Shown here piece after piece: positions 1-12,228 of a DNA stretch of 64,000 nt. The stretch spans positions 833,109 to 897,108 of the forward strand of contig JAJEKV010000027.1 in NCBI GenBank assembly GCA_021234155.1, read 5' to 3'. Source of the DNA: Isoetes taiwanensis (Eukaryota > Streptophyta > Lycopodiopsida > Isoetales > Isoetaceae). Every line of letters begins with the position of its first letter. The first letter of the stretch is position 1. A program made the translations under genes and the position numbers. Below the pieces are notes generated by a model. That model had not been told where the DNA came from. It saw nothing but the letters and a program-made list of their open reading frames with translations, and ran no database searches.

Positions 1-852
1 GGGCACCAAAAATGTCTCAATTATTTGGAACTTACGTAAGCTTCATGATCTACTATGAAGATCATGATTGTCAAATGTATTCAAACCAAGGCAACACCAA
101 TCAATAATTATAGAGGGCTTGTCTTAAATGCTTGTAGAAGATATACTCATAATTCCTCAAAATATAAAATTTCGTAGCATATATCTAAGTAATAAATCTA
201 ATTTACATTATTTTTTTATGAATAACGACTATGAATAACCACCTTTTTGGTTGGGAATTATGAATAAACACCATGTAAACAAAATTGGTACAGAAACCAC
301 ATGCTACGAATCATAATCAATTTTTAATAGACAGTTCTACAATAGAAACCAACGTGAATAACCACTAGATAATTATATTGGCAATGAAAACCGCCTTGAA
401 GACTACGTTGATTTTGATAAACCATACTACACAAGAAAACCAATGTGTGGTCGACCTTTAATAGACAATTCTGCAATAGAAAACCAACTTGAATAACCAC
501 TAGGTATTGAAATTGGCATCAAAACCCATCTTATAAACTACACTAATTTTAATAAATCATACTACAAAAGAAAACCAATGTGGATAATCATCATCTAGCA
601 TTAATAAACCATACTATAAACTATTACAAACTTAATAACCCATGTTGTATCAATAAACTAACAAGAAAACCATGCTAGAAACCATTAGCAATTTTAATAA
701 ACCATGTTGCAACAAAAACCAGCATGAAAACCCACATCCTAATCATAAAAACCACTTTAATGTGTGGTTTTCATTATGAATATTATTTTTTACATAAATA
801 CCCACATCTATAGTGGTTCCTTAGTGGTTAATTATGGGAGTTAAATTTTAGG
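1..852. other. AT-rich intergenic DNA with a short tandem repeat
   Basis: I see no supportable gene here. The stretch is very AT-rich and filled with variants of the words AAACCAATGTG, ACCATACTAC and AATAAACCAT. The clearest order is the two-copy tandem repeat listed separately at 324-590. The composition resembles non-coding internal DNA of a large transposon, and the CACTA-type remnant that follows makes that likely, but no terminus was found. Confidence 0.5.
324..590. repeat. Two-copy tandem repeat, period about 134 bp
   Basis: Copy one starts TTAATAGACAGTTCTACAAT at 324 and copy two starts TTAATAGACAATTCTGCAAT at 458. Both run through GAATAACCACTAG, then GGCA with AAAACC, and end near GAAAACCAATGTG. 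The copies differ by scattered substitutions, so the duplication is old or the sequence is noisy. Confidence 0.75.
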
Positions 853-1129
853 ATGTCTTGTGGCTTGTCGGACAAGATGGAAAGACAATGGGTACTACAG
901 GCTATGACCGATGCATATTACAAGGGGGAGTATATTATAGCTACGGAATGGGTATATGCACAAGGTGTCATGAAAAAGGTAGTTGCCACAAATTATGTTG
1001 ATGTCGAAATCGAGTATTTTCTTTTGATGTTATTGTATCTATTGACATTAATGGTGCTTTTGACAGTATATATCTTACTCCTCGATATGGTGGCATGGGA
1101 CCCACTATCGTGTGAGTTCTCTTGACATA

Positions 1130-1790
1130 CACATGAAGACTTGTGACTGCGGAGTCATGGCATCATTCACGATGGAGTTTCAATCAAGTGTTGCCGATCG
1201 TAATCGTCAGGAAGCCACCTGTGATTAGGTCGGGAAGTTAAAGACTATAATGGAGGTGGATGTAGGTGGCAATTTCAAGACCTTCATATTCGATGTCGAT
1301 TGGTTTGACCTTCAATTAAGGGGGGCCAGGCCTACAGTAAAGTATGATAGAACAAGTGGCTTTTTCGCTACTCTAGCAAACTGTACCCTGGTAGTGAGAC
1401 GCTTGTCCTTCCAGACAACTGTGAACAGGTACACACATATACATATCCAACTTCAAAATTTAGACCATCAATATCAATCTCACGTCCAACTTCTTTGACC
1501 AGATTTTTTTTTCTTTACCGGTCGACAAGACCCAACATGGTGGTTTATCATACAAACTACACCGAGGGGACGCCCAATATTCCAAGGCGTTGTGCTAGAG
1601 GAGTCAATAACGTCTGAAGAGCCCTCTGGCAGATCAAGGCATTCAAACTCACCGGAAAACGAGCATCAAGAGGTTGGACCACCAGCTCTCATGCGGCATC
1701 TTACACCCGAGCAATTCCATGAAATACGGATGTACTTGTGCATTTTGATACAAATGTTGGCAATGCTAACAATGACGACTCCTAGTTAGC
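1130..1790 (+). pseudogene. CACTA-type transposase remnant with DUF4216-like segment
   Basis: The reading frame at 1250-1350 gives IMEVDVGGNFKTFIFDVDWF, which follows the pattern of DUF4216 in plant En/Spm (CACTA) TNP2-type proteins: an IIELxYGG strand, then LFKCDWFD. Just upstream (about 1146-1210) a CGVM...GKL stretch fits the start of that domain. After a probable GT intron following NCEQ (about 1425), a WWFIIQTTPRGRP segment near 1540 fits the end of the domain. The downstream frame 1592-1789 is polar and ends at TAG. No catalytic transposase domain is in view, so this is a 3' remnant. The frame at 853-1125 may be an upstream piece but is not recognisable. Family assignment rests on remembered motif patterns, not a search. 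Confidence 0.55.
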
Positions 1791-1954
1791 ACCTAGAGGA
1801 GACGATCATTAAATTCTATATGCCTAATATTATGCACATCCTCAGTGCAATCCTTCTGATAGGCTATGTCTATTGGTCTCCGTGTGCGATAAAGACCCAT
1901 TCAATTCAATTCTTTTTTTCCCCCCCTCCCCCTTTTTGGTATACATTATATCGG

Positions 1955-2425
1955 AGGAAAGAACTGGTGGAACATGGGCTCAAAGAAGCCACATAGGCTC
2001 AAGCATTTCCCCTAGACTCGAACATGCCACCTAGGCTCCAACAGAAGATCAAATATATGCCACATAAACTAGAGAAAAAATACAACACATGACGTCACAA
2101 TGCATGTTGCCACCTAGGCTCAAACATTACACGTGGCTAAAATATGGCACTTACATCAAACATGTCAACTAGGTTCAAAAATGACGTGTGACTCAAACAT
2201 GCGACCTGGGATCAAACAAGTCACATACTAAAATAAAAGATATTGTATATGACATCGCAATAACAAAATACCACGTGTAGGCGTTGCATTTCCCTTAGGG
2301 TCGAACATGCCACCTAGGTTAAAACAAGCCTCTTAGGCTCAAGCATTGCCTCTAGGCTCAAACATGCCCCAGGATCAAACATGTCACAACTAAAATAAAA
2401 AATAATGTAAATGACGTCGCTATAA
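1955..2425. repeat. Minisatellite of CACCTAGGCTCAAACATG-like words
   Basis: Imperfect copies of a roughly 20-bp unit (CCACCTAGGCTCAAACATG and variants) recur about a dozen times, mixed with AAATAAAAGATATTGTA-type spacers. CACTA elements commonly have short subterminal repeats of this size, which fits the neighbouring DUF4216 remnant. Nothing coding is visible. Confidence 0.6.
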
Positions 2426-2430
2426 CAAAA

Positions 2431-2448
2431 GACGTCGCATGCGACGTC
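2431..2448. repeat. Perfect 18-bp palindrome GACGTCGCATGCGACGTC
   Basis: This is a perfect palindrome with a further CGCGACGTC immediately downstream. The same 18-mer occurs at 9241-9258, and 16-bp core forms occur at 13782-13798 and near 14062. The first two copies bracket the tandem array and the transposase-like remnant. It contains the ACGT core that bZIP-type proteins bind, but no role can be inferred. Confidence 0.7.
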
Positions 2449-2479
2449 TACGCGACGTCAAAAAGTCATTTCTTAATTG

Positions 2480-5400
2480 GGTGAACATGAGTGGTCTTCT
2501 GGCCATGGAACTGGTCCCCAGGGCAATGTCGACGTTCTGAGTCCATTGGCAGAGCCAAATCACGGTTCCGGAGAGGGGAGGTCGCCCGTCCATCCCCAGG
2601 GCCTTCGGGAGAGGACTTTCGGGGCAAGCAGCTTCCGGGGGGATTTTAGGGTCCGTGCTCTGGCATCAACACCCCCACTCCACGTCAAGACATGGCGCAA
2701 GGTCCCGGCCGAATCTGACAAGGAGAGGGCCTCCGAAACGTAAACCCTGTGGGTTGCCAGGTTCTAGAAGGGTTTGCATTTTGGGGGCCGAGTTTGGTCT
2801 CATTGCTGCTTGGGACGTGGGTCGAAAGTCATGCCCGAGAACTTCGGAGCAAGGGGAACTAACGAACGGAGTTTGGGCCTGTCCTCCTCCCGATGTGGCA
2901 ATTAGAAGTCGGGGGCTTTTGCAAAGGGCAAGACATTCATAAATTAAGTAATTAATGCATTGTCACGAAAATAAATTCTGATTTTTGGCAAATGAATTCC
3001 TAATTCATCTCCAAAGACACGTACCCCAATTTTTGGAATTTTCTTGAGAAGGTCTAGGTCAAAGGGTTAACATTAGAACGGTCGGGGCAACCCGCTTGGG
3101 GGCAACCGAGCCGCACCCTTCCCAAGTCAAACGAGGCCAGACCTTGCGGGCTCCCTCACAAGAGGGGAGAGTCCGGACCCGTGAGGCGGGATCCAAAAGT
3201 TCCCGAGGCAGCCCTTCCGGCAGCGCCCCCCGAGGGTCGACGCGCTAATGACCACTCCTGAGCCCGCCCGCCCCTATCCGACCGTTGGATCCTCCTCGCT
3301 CAGGCCCCTCTTTTAGAAGGCACAAAGATTCCGTGATCGGGTCCCGGAGAACTTGTCAAATCGCGTCGGGGTGCCTCGGATCCCGAGGAGGGGATCACCT
3401 TGATAGTGTCCGCAATGTTTTATCGTCCTGGAGGGGATCCACGCCCAGGTACCGGGATTCCTGAGGAATCACCTCTAAATCGACCTCGCCAAGTCGGTGA
3501 ATGGCCTGAATTGATCGCCAAGGGTGCAAGTTATCCCGGAGGAGGGCGAAAGAAAGCGCCCGCCCCCTCCACGACCGGATCCTGAGGAGGGATCCACATC
3601 CTCGCGCCAATTGATCCTGACGGCGTGATCATCACGGACGGAGCTACTTTGGCGCAACCTTCGAGGGGGATCGAGGATGGTCTTTGATCCCAGGGCCGCC
3701 CGAACTTGGTCCCCAAGGCAATGTCGGCGGGATGAGTCCATTGGCAGAGCCAAAACCACGTTTTATCGCTTAAGAATCGGGGAGGGGAGGTCGACCTCGC
3801 CATCCCTAATGGCCGACCTTAGGACTTTACAAAGGCCGTCGGGTTTTAAAGGAAAGGGGAACACTTTCCACGACAAGACCCAGATCCACATCCTGCGGAC
3901 CACGAGAGAGGGTTTTGAATGAGCTTGGGGGCGCGCTGTTTAGATGGTCTTTGGTGTTTGGTTAACTTGGTCCCCAAGGCAATGTCGACGTTAGAAGTCC
4001 ATTGGAGCCAAATCACGGAGCGGCGGAGGTCGCCTTGCCCATTAGCTAGGGGCCTTCGGGAGAGGGCAATTAGAAGCCTTCCGGGGGATTTTTTTAGTGG
4101 CAACACCCCCATTCCATAAAGACACGTAATTAATGCATTGTCCTACCGACGAAAAGGAGATTCTGAACATAAACCCCGTGATTCCTAATTCATCTCGAGA
4201 AGGGTTTGATTTTGAGGGCCGAGTTTGGTCTCAAGGTCTAGGTCGGGTTAGAAGTAGGGTTTAGAATGCGCGAGCAAGGGGAATGGACGAACGAGTTTGG
4301 GCCTGCCCCCCTCCCCAAGTGGCAATTAGAAGCCGGGGGCCTTTTAGTGGCAATACATTCATAAATTTGTAATTAATGCATTGTCCAAAAATAAATTTTT
4401 TTTGGGGATTCCTAATTCATCTCCAAAGACCACCCCAATTTTCAGAATTTTGGAGAAGGTCTAGGTCAAAGGGTTAAGATCCTCGGCCATCGAAGGCCCA
4501 AAAGATTGCAGCACCCTTCCCCAAGAACGAGGCAAGACCTTGCGGGGCTCCCTCACAAGAGGGAGAGAGTCGGATCCCGAACACGCCAATGTTTTGTCGT
4601 TCCCTATCCGGACCGGGATCCTCCCTGAATGGCAAATCGACCTCGCCAAGTCGTCCGGAATGGCAAAATCACCCTAGGGAGCAACTTACAAGGTCGGTTT
4701 TGCAAAAGAAAGACTCACGCCCTCCACGACAGTATCCGGCATCCATATCCTAGGCCAATTGACTACGAATGTGCTAGACATGAGCTACTTTGGCCCTTCT
4801 TGGAGGTCGGGTGGTCTTTTGGCCACGGAACTTGGTCCCCAAGGCAATGTCGACGTTCTGAGTCCATTGGCAGAGCCAAATCACGGTTCCGGAGAGGGGA
4901 GGTCGCCCGTCCGTCCCCAAGGCCTTCGGGAGAGGACTTTCGGGGCAACTTCCGGGGGGATTTTAGGGTCCGTGCTCTGGCGTCAACACCCCCACGCCAC
5001 TTCAAGACACGGCGCAAGGTCCCGGCTGAATCTGACAAGGAGAGGGCTTCCAAAACGTAAGCCCTGTGGGTTGCCAGGTTCTAGAAGGGTTTGCATTTTG
5101 GGGGCTGAGTTTTGGTCTGTTGCAGTTGGGACGTGGCCGAGAAGCTGCGGCCGAGAACGCGGAGCAGGGGGAACTGACGGAACGGAGTTTGGGCCTGTCC
5201 TCCTCCCGATGTGGCAATTAGAATTCGGGGGCGCTTTTGCAGTGGCAAGACATTCATAAATTCGTAATTAATGCATTGTACGAAAATAAATTCTGATTTT
5301 TTGCCAGCTGGATTCCTAATTCATCACCAGCACACAGCCCAATTTTCGGAATTTTTGGAGAAGGTCTAGGTCAAAGGGTTAGCATTAGAACGGTCGGGGC

Positions 5401-7915
5401 AGCCCGTTGCGTGGCAACCGAGCTGGCACCCTTCCCCAAGTCAAACGAGGCCAGGATCTTTGCGGGGCTCCCTCACAAGAGGGGGAGAGTCCCGGACCTC
5501 GTGAGGCGGATCCAAAAAGTTCCCCGGAGACAACCCTTCCTCGATAAGCGCCACGGGGCCGCACACTAATGACCACCCTCCCGGAGCACGGTTCCCCTAT
5601 CCGACCGTTGGATCCTCCATTCAGGGGTCCCTCTTCGGGAAGGCCCAAAAGATTCCAGATCGGTCCGGGAGAACTTGTCAAACCGCGGAGCGTCCTAAGG
5701 TCGGCCTTGTAGAAACCGCAGTGTTTTGTGGTTCGGGCACCGGGGAGGCTCCGGAATGGCAAAACGACCTCGCCATGTCGTCCGGAATGGCGAAATTACC
5801 CTAAAAAGCAAGTTACAAGGTCGGTTTTGCAAAAGAAAGAAACACTCACGCCCTCCACGACAGTATCCGGCATGCACATCCTAGGCCAATTGACTACGAG
5901 TGTGCTGGACATGAGCTACTTTGACGCTTCTTGGAGGTTGGGTGGTCTTTTGGCCACGGAACTTGGTCCCCAACGAAAATAAATTCTGATTTTTTGCCAG
6001 CTGAATTCCTAATTCATCTCCAGCATATAGCCCAATTTTCGGAATTTTCAGAGAAGGTCTAGCTCAAAGGGTTAGCATTAGAACAGTCAAAGGGGCAACC
6101 GAGCTGGCACCCTTCCCCAAGTCAAACGAGGCCATAACCTTGCAGGGCACCCTCACAAGAGGGGAGAGTCCGGAGGCAGCCCTTCCTGGCAGCGCTCCCC
6201 CGGGGGGCCGCACGCTAATAACCACGCTCCCGGAGCCCGGTTCCCCTATCCGACCATTGGATCCTCCGTTCAGGGGCCCTTCTTCGGGAAAGGCCAAAAG
6301 ATTCCAGATCGGTCCGGGAGAACTTGTCAAACCGCAGAGCGTCCTGAGGTCGGCCTTGTAGAAACCGCAGTGTTTTCATGTCGTTCGGGCACCGGGAAGG
6401 CTCCGGAAAGGCAAATCGACCTCGCCAAGTCGTCCGGAATGACGAAATTACCCTAGGGAGCAAGTTACAAGGTCGGTTTTGCAAAAGAAAGAAACACTCA
6501 CGCCCTCCACGACAGTATCCGGCATCCACATCCTAGGCCAATTGACTACGAGTGTGCTGGACATGAGCTACTTTGGCGCTTCTTGGAGGTCGGGTGGTCT
6601 TCTGGCCACGGAACTTGGTCCCTAAGCCAGTGTCGACGTTCTAAGTCCATTGGCAGAGCGAAATCACGGTTCCGGATAGGGGAGGTCGCCCGTCCGTCCC
6701 CAAGGCCTTCGGGAGAGGACTTTCGGGGCAAGCAGCTTCCGAGGGGATTTTAGGGTCCGTGCTCTGGCGTCAACACCTCCACTCCACGTCAAGACACGGC
6801 ACAAGGTCCCGGCCGAATCTGACAAGGAGAGGGCCTCCGAAACGTAAACCCTGTGGGTTGCCAGGTTCTAGAAGGGGTTGCGTTTTGTTGGCCGAGTTTT
6901 GGCCTGTTGCAGTTGGGACGTGGCCGAGAAGCTGCGGCCGAGAACGCGGAGCAAGGGGAACTGACGGAACGGAGTTTGGGCCTGTCCTCCTCCCGATGTG
7001 GCAATTAGAAGTCGGGGGGCGCTTTTGCAGTGGCAAGACATTCATAAATTCGTAATTAATGCATTGTACGAAAATAAATTCTGATTTTTTGCCAGCTGGA
7101 TTCCTTATTCATCTCCAGCGCACAGCCCAATTTTCAGAATTTTTGGAGAAGGTCTAGGTTAAAGGGTTAGCATTAGAATGGTCGGGGCAGCCCATTGCGT
7201 GGCAACCGAGCTGGCACCCTTCCCCAAGTCAAACGAGGCCAGGACCTTGCAGGGCTCCCTCACAAGAGGGGGGAGTCCGGATCCCAGGAGGCGGGATCCA
7301 AAAAAGTTCCCGAGGCAGCCCTTCCTGGCAGCGCTCCCCCGGGGGCCACACGCTAATGACCACCCTCCCGGAGCTCGGTTCCCCTATCCGACCGTTGGAT
7401 CCTCCGTTCAGGGGCCCCTCTTTGGGAAGGCCCAAAAAATTCCAGATCAGTCTGGGAGAACTTGTCAAACCGTGGAGCGTCCTGAGGTCCACCTTGTAGA
7501 AACCGCAGTGTTTTGTCGTTCGGGCACCGGGGAGACTCTAAAATGGCAAATCGACCTCGTCAAGTCGTCCGGAATGGTGAAATTACTCCACGGAGCAAGT
7601 TATAAGGTCGTTTTTGCAAAAGAAAGAGACACTCACGCCCTCCACGACAGTATCCGGCATCCACATTCTAGACCGATTGACTACGAGTGTGCTGCTGAAC
7701 ATGAGCTATTTTGGCGCTTCTTGGAGGTCGGGTGGTCTTCTGGCCACGGAATTTGGTCCCTAGGGCAATGTCGACATTCTGAGTCCATTGGCAGAGCCAA
7801 ATCACGGTTTCGGAGAGGGGAGGTCGCCCATCCATCCCCAGGGCCTTCGGGAGAGGACTTTCAGGGCAAGCAGCTTCCGGAGGGATTTTAGGGTCCGTGC
7901 TTCCGGGGGGATTTT
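2480..7915. repeat. GC-rich tandem array, unit about 1.13 kb, five to six copies
   Basis: The anchor phrase TGGTCCCCAAGGCAATGTCG or a variant occurs near 2511, 3708, 3968, 4834, 6620 and 7756, with a broken form at 5962. Spacing between intact neighbours is about 1.13 kb. The unit at 5962 lacks about 480 bp: it jumps from CTTGGTCCCCA straight into ACGAAAATAAATTCTG. A short disordered partial unit sits at about 3968-4450. The array ends abruptly near 7915, inside TTCCGGGGGGATTTTAGG. Many short open frames run through it on both strands, but their frame is not conserved between copies, so I treat the array as non-coding. The unit is not one I recognise. Confidence 0.85.
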
Positions 7916-7994
7916 AGGATTTTTTGTTCATTCTCTTCACTTAGAATAAATTGTAAAGTGCTCAAAAGTTTCCTATTGGGACGGGATATGTATA

Positions 7995-9066
7995 TTGACG
8001 GTAGACATAAACACGCTTTTATATACCCACCATTTGTGCTTCAGGGACGATCTTCCTAAGAAGGATGACTCCGGAAGTGTCTTTTATACTACACTGAGGG
8101 ACGCGATTTCAAATAATATCTCTCATTTATGGCCTCCCCGCGGTCTAGGGGAGTGCCCTGGCGCTTATGACCAACGCGAAATAGAGAGCGTCAAAAATAA
8201 AATGAAAAAGAGTTTCCCAGAGATAGAAAAAGCAAAGAGCTTTAACTGGAAGAAGCTCGTTTCGATGATGGGCGAGCTTTAACGAAAAAGGAGGTACATG
8301 ACCTTTTGCGTTGATCTATCAATTTATATCAAAGGCAAAGAGTGCTTGATAAACTGAAGTCGGATTGCAAAAAAGTTGGAGGCGATTGGTCAAAAGTCCC
8401 TAAACCACTTAATCTCCACAAGGAAGATATCAAGGTATTTCTTTTTTTTTGGTCATTCGTTCACTTTAACTTGTGATAATGTTGTGCCTTGCAATCAAAT
8501 CGCATTCGAACGTGCAAAGGATCCAGAACAGAAACATACAGAACGGACTGCGAAAGCAACTGCAAGTGGACGAACTCCGTCTCATTTGGGCTCTGGCGGT
8601 CGGAAAGGGTTTCACCATAGATTCATAAGAGCTATATTAACTCACATTAATTTTAATAAGAACTTTAAATGTCATTAGCTAATACTCGTCATATTGTCAT
8701 AGTACTAGCTATACGGGTTTCCCCCTAGCAAGGAGCACGTACAAATAGCCACTACTCGTGGAGCTGTTTATCTATATCAACAGTTATACGAAGAGGGAAC
8801 CATCCCACATCACGGGAATGCCAATGTGCGTTGTATGTAATTATTATAATTCTATGAACTAAATTAATGTCATATTCTTCTGGTTTTTATAGGAAGCAGT
8901 GGAACACATGAACCAAGCCCTAGACGAAGGCGCAGGGCGAGGGGTCGACGAGGGAGCATCGAACTTTGATGGAGAGCCATCCAATCGTGACCCTGAAGCT
9001 GAGGTTCAGAGGCGTCCTCAAACCACTTACTCGGATGACTACTCCACCGACTCTAACAGAGATTAG
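7995..9066 (+). pseudogene. Probable transposon ORF remnant, at least two exons
   Basis: The frame 7995-8282 encodes a charged polypeptide ending in TAA. Further downstream, 8500-8610 encodes a basic HTER...SGRTPSHLGSG stretch that loosely resembles the NRxKxxxxHTxGS motif of the plant Transposase_24 family. After a GT intron near 8838, with acceptor TTTTTATAG at about 8882-8890, a last exon starts EAVEHMNQALDEG, is rich in D/E/S, and ends at TAG at 9064-9066. The arrangement resembles the second ORF of a CACTA element, and the DUF4216 remnant upstream supports that, with the tandem array lying between them. The family call is an inference; the exon boundaries are visible but untested. Confidence 0.35.
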
Positions 9067-9240
9067 CTCTAGGCTAAAAGGGTGGATACTCCCCTTAACG
9101 AGTCTTTTCTGATTATTTAAAAATATAAATACAATACACGATTTTCAATTAAAAAAAAAAGGTGACATGCCTTTTGCCTCTTGTACACCATATTGTAATT
9201 ATCTAAGCAAAACATTTTTTTTTTTAAATTCTTTTTACAG

Positions 9241-9258
9241 GACGTCGCATGCGACGTC
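9241..9258. repeat. Second copy of the 18-bp palindrome
   Basis: GACGTCGCATGCGACGTC is identical to the copy at 2431. It is followed by two tandem TTTTTATTACACGTGGA words, which also make up the minisatellite at 13.8 kb. Confidence 0.7.
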
Positions 9259-9294
9259 AACATTTTTTATTACACGTGGATTTTTATTACACGT

Positions 9295-9385
9295 GGATTT
9301 TTTGGGTTGCCCCTAGGGGGGCAAACCCTCGTTTATGTGGGTATGTGGGCATATCCAGGTATATGCCGGCATATGCCTAGCATAT
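9295..9385 (+). repeat. Left member of a long-range inverted repeat (partner at 43853-43939)
   Basis: The sequence begins with the near-palindrome GGGTTGCCCCTAGGGGGGCA and continues ACCCTCGTTTATGTGGGTAT and GTGGGCATAT, then variants of ATATGCC. The reverse complement of the same block lies at 43853-43939. Each copy faces a spliced gene on its inner side. It could be a terminus of one transposon family inserted twice, or flanking DNA carried with it. Confidence 0.7.
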
Positions 9386-9600
9386 ACCGGTGATTTAAAA
9401 ACCGGGCCGGTGCACGTAAGTGTTAGGGTCGCCAGCGTTGTCCGGTGGATCTTTGTGCAAAACCCTCGTTTATGTGGGTATGTGGGCATATCCGGTATAT
9501 GCCGGGCATATGCCTAGCATATACCGGGTGGACCGCTAAAACCGGCAGGTGCCTGTAAGTGTTAGGTCGCCCGGCGTTGGCCGAGTGGATCTTTGTGCAA
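9324..9600. repeat. Two-copy tandem repeat, period 137 bp
   Basis: Copy one (9324-9460) and copy two (9461-9600) both begin AACCCTCGTTTATGTGGGTA. Both pass through CATATGCCTAGCATATACCG and GTAAGTGTTAGG, and both end TGGATCTTTGTGCAA. The unit holds several nested short palindromes built from GGCATATGCC. Confidence 0.85.
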
Positions 9601-9732
9601 ACCGGCTAACCGCTTTCGTGTTGTTCCGCTTTCACGTCCGGATTCGATTAATCAAGTGGGTTGTGAAGATTAATCAGGTTTGGGGCTGGATTTGAGAGAG
9701 ATTGAAGGAAAAATGATGGAAAAAAAGCGGAG

Positions 9733-11986
9733 ATGGAGCGAGAAGGGCGGGGAAGAGGGCGGGGCCGTAATCGAAATTTTAAGAGCTTTGCGAACGAGGC
9801 CGCCGCATTCTTTACCCCTGTTTTTGTCCATTCCTCCATGGATCTTGTTTCAAAGGGATTTGCTCAAGAAGGTATGGTATCTCATTAATTGCATTCCATT
9901 GTGTGCCTTTCTTCTGTGCTGTTCTTTTCCTTTTATATGTGCAGTCGTCCCATTGGTTATGCACTCTTGAGCTTATACATCGATGCTTTCTACATGAAGG
10001 CATTGATGTGAAAATAAGGAACTTTGGGATGGGTGCCCTTCCTCCAGTCAAAATCCCTTCTGTTGATCTACTTGACCCATTTTGCCATCCTCGATCCTCC
10101 GATTGCACATCCATGCAGCTTATCTTTGAACTTCAAATATTGTTGGACAAAAGATGGGCAACAAATCTATCCTACTTGAGCATCCCTAACCTTCTCTAGA
10201 TATGTCCACATCGAATAATGCTCTGATTTCTGTTGTGATGGGATGAAGAAGGAAGTGAATATGAAGGTCCATTAGTTGGCACATCTGGATGTTCTTCAGG
10301 CTATTTATTCTAACCTGTAAAACAAGGCTATTTACTCTAACACCTTAAAATGCTCCATAGCGATTATAAACTTGGGATTAGTCTATTTCCTAAGTCTTAT
10401 ACCTTTATAAACCCTTGTGCATCGGTGACTACCTAACCATTAAATTCCCTAAAATTTATTTCTCTTTTTGTTTGCACTAGGATGATGGAGTCGATGCTAG
10501 GGCGATGCAAACAAGGATTAAGGAGCAATTGTCACAACTGTGGGCCAGAGATGGCCTTGTTTGAGCCTTTATTTACAAAAACACCGGTCGGCATCGCCAT
10601 TGCACCTATTTCCGGAGATTACGCCGTAAAAATGGGGCCGAGTTGTTTAAACGCAGCACAGGGCAAGCGATAGTGGAACTAGTGCATTTACTTATAAACC
10701 CTGTTTTAGTCGGGACCCGAAATGTAGATGGTCTGTTTCCTGTTTATTTATTCCCTAGAGTAACATTCATATGTTGTTTGTCATAGTTTTCTGCTTTGTA
10801 AAGTTGGAAAGGCTTTTTCCTACCTTTTAATTCATATCTGCTGTTTGTGATTATTTAGGGCAGTCAAATGTTTGTTTATGTCATGTCAACTCTTGATTAA
10901 AGTATACAATGTTTTCTTTCATGATTTGTAGGTTAGGAGACACTTGCAGTTGCTTCAACGTTCAGGACTCGAAGAAATTGTAGAAAGCTTTGTGCGGCTT
11001 CTACCTTCATGTAATGGAGCTATGAAATCTAGTTCAACAAAGTATGTTGCTCGTTTTTTCATGTGGTTTGAAAATATTGTTTTCTTTTCTGGGCAAACTT
11101 TTCTTGGCCCTATTCTACTGATACAAAATTTCTCTCTGCAGTTGCTTAATACACTCTAATTTTGATCCTTAATCCAGTTGTTCTGTATCAGGCCCAAGAA
11201 TGCGGTGGAAGAACTGAAGCTTGGAAAAACGTTTTTGTGGAAATTACTTGGAATTGCTAGATTATTAGAACAGGTTTGAACTCAAGAACCATGTCCAATG
11301 TAGGCATTGGTAATTCAAGGTATTCATGTGATCGATCTCCTCTCTGACATGTGGCTCATTCCTGCCTGCAGATGGATAATCCCATCCTGCGCCAAGCGAG
11401 GCTCAGATCCTTATGTGTATTACATCAACACTCTCATTTTATGCGAGAAGAAGATGTAGCACTATTTATTTTCTCAATGTATAAACGCATTTATTTAAGG
11501 GAGTTCTTAGTCGGTCTTTCTTCATGCCGCTTTTGTCTTACCATCTTTGGCGGTTCTTTAAATGATTCCGTGCACTACTTCTCCGTGTTCTCGGCTTATA
11601 TTATTCAAAGCTGTTGATTTTGCATGTTCATTCATGAGTACTTCCTTGTCCTCATGTACAAGCTGCTTTTATGAAGTTGTCACGATCTTCAATATGCTTT
11701 TCGGCGATGCGCCAAGACAAAGAAAGCACCCACCGGCACCTTTACGCAGCCATCCAAAGGGTACAAATTTGAGGTGGGTCTAGTAGTTTGTTTATATCGG
11801 GAAAGCAAATTTACTCAACTTAGCTATTTTTCACCGGATTGTATTTTTCTCACCACATTGCAGTGGTTTAGGGCATGCAATGAGAAAGTTCCTTTGTCCT
11901 TGAAGTGTGAGGTTGATGGAGTAAGGCATCGCCTATATGAGGTGAAAAGCCATGAGGCTAACCAAGAAGAGAACGATATGTCGTAA
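9733..11986 (+). CDS. Unidentified multi-exon plant gene
   Basis: A start at ATG 9733 opens a frame beginning MEREGRGRGRNRNFKSF and containing HSSMDLVSKGFAQE, up to a GT donor at 9872. An intron to the AG at 9943-9944 follows. Exons 10932-11041, 11192-11273 and from 11372 join in phase across canonical GT-AG introns; they encode a helical segment with RSGLEEIVESFVRLLPS, KTFLWKLLGIARLLEQ and MREEDVALF. A further exon near 11711-11772 (APTGTFTQPSKGYKFE) joins one from about 11864 that ends at TAA 11984-11986. The exons between 9945 and 10680 (FGMGALPPVKIPSVDLLDPF; TPVGIAIAPISGDYAV) do not fit one frame. I do not recognise the family. Consistent splice phases argue for a real gene; the frame breaks may be sequencing errors. 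Confidence 0.55.
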
Positions 11987-12228
11987 AAGTGAAGCCTCTT
12001 GTATCCACGTTCGTGCGAGATACTACAAGAATAAAATACAACGTTTTAGGGGACACTTATATTGGTGAGATTATGTTTTTAGCATTCGTTGTGTGCATGC
12101 GGTATTACTCTATAATTTGCATTTTACTTGGGGGATGTGGATAGTGAGACAACTTGTGAGAATTTGCTGGGAAAACAACCTTTGAAGCATCTATTCTCAT
12201 TTCAACCTGCACTTCAGCAGAGGAAAGT

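Noticed and set aside
2477-7891. Numerous open frames of 60-237 residues on both strands
   Set aside because: They lie in the tandem array, their frames are not preserved between units, and no motif is recognisable.
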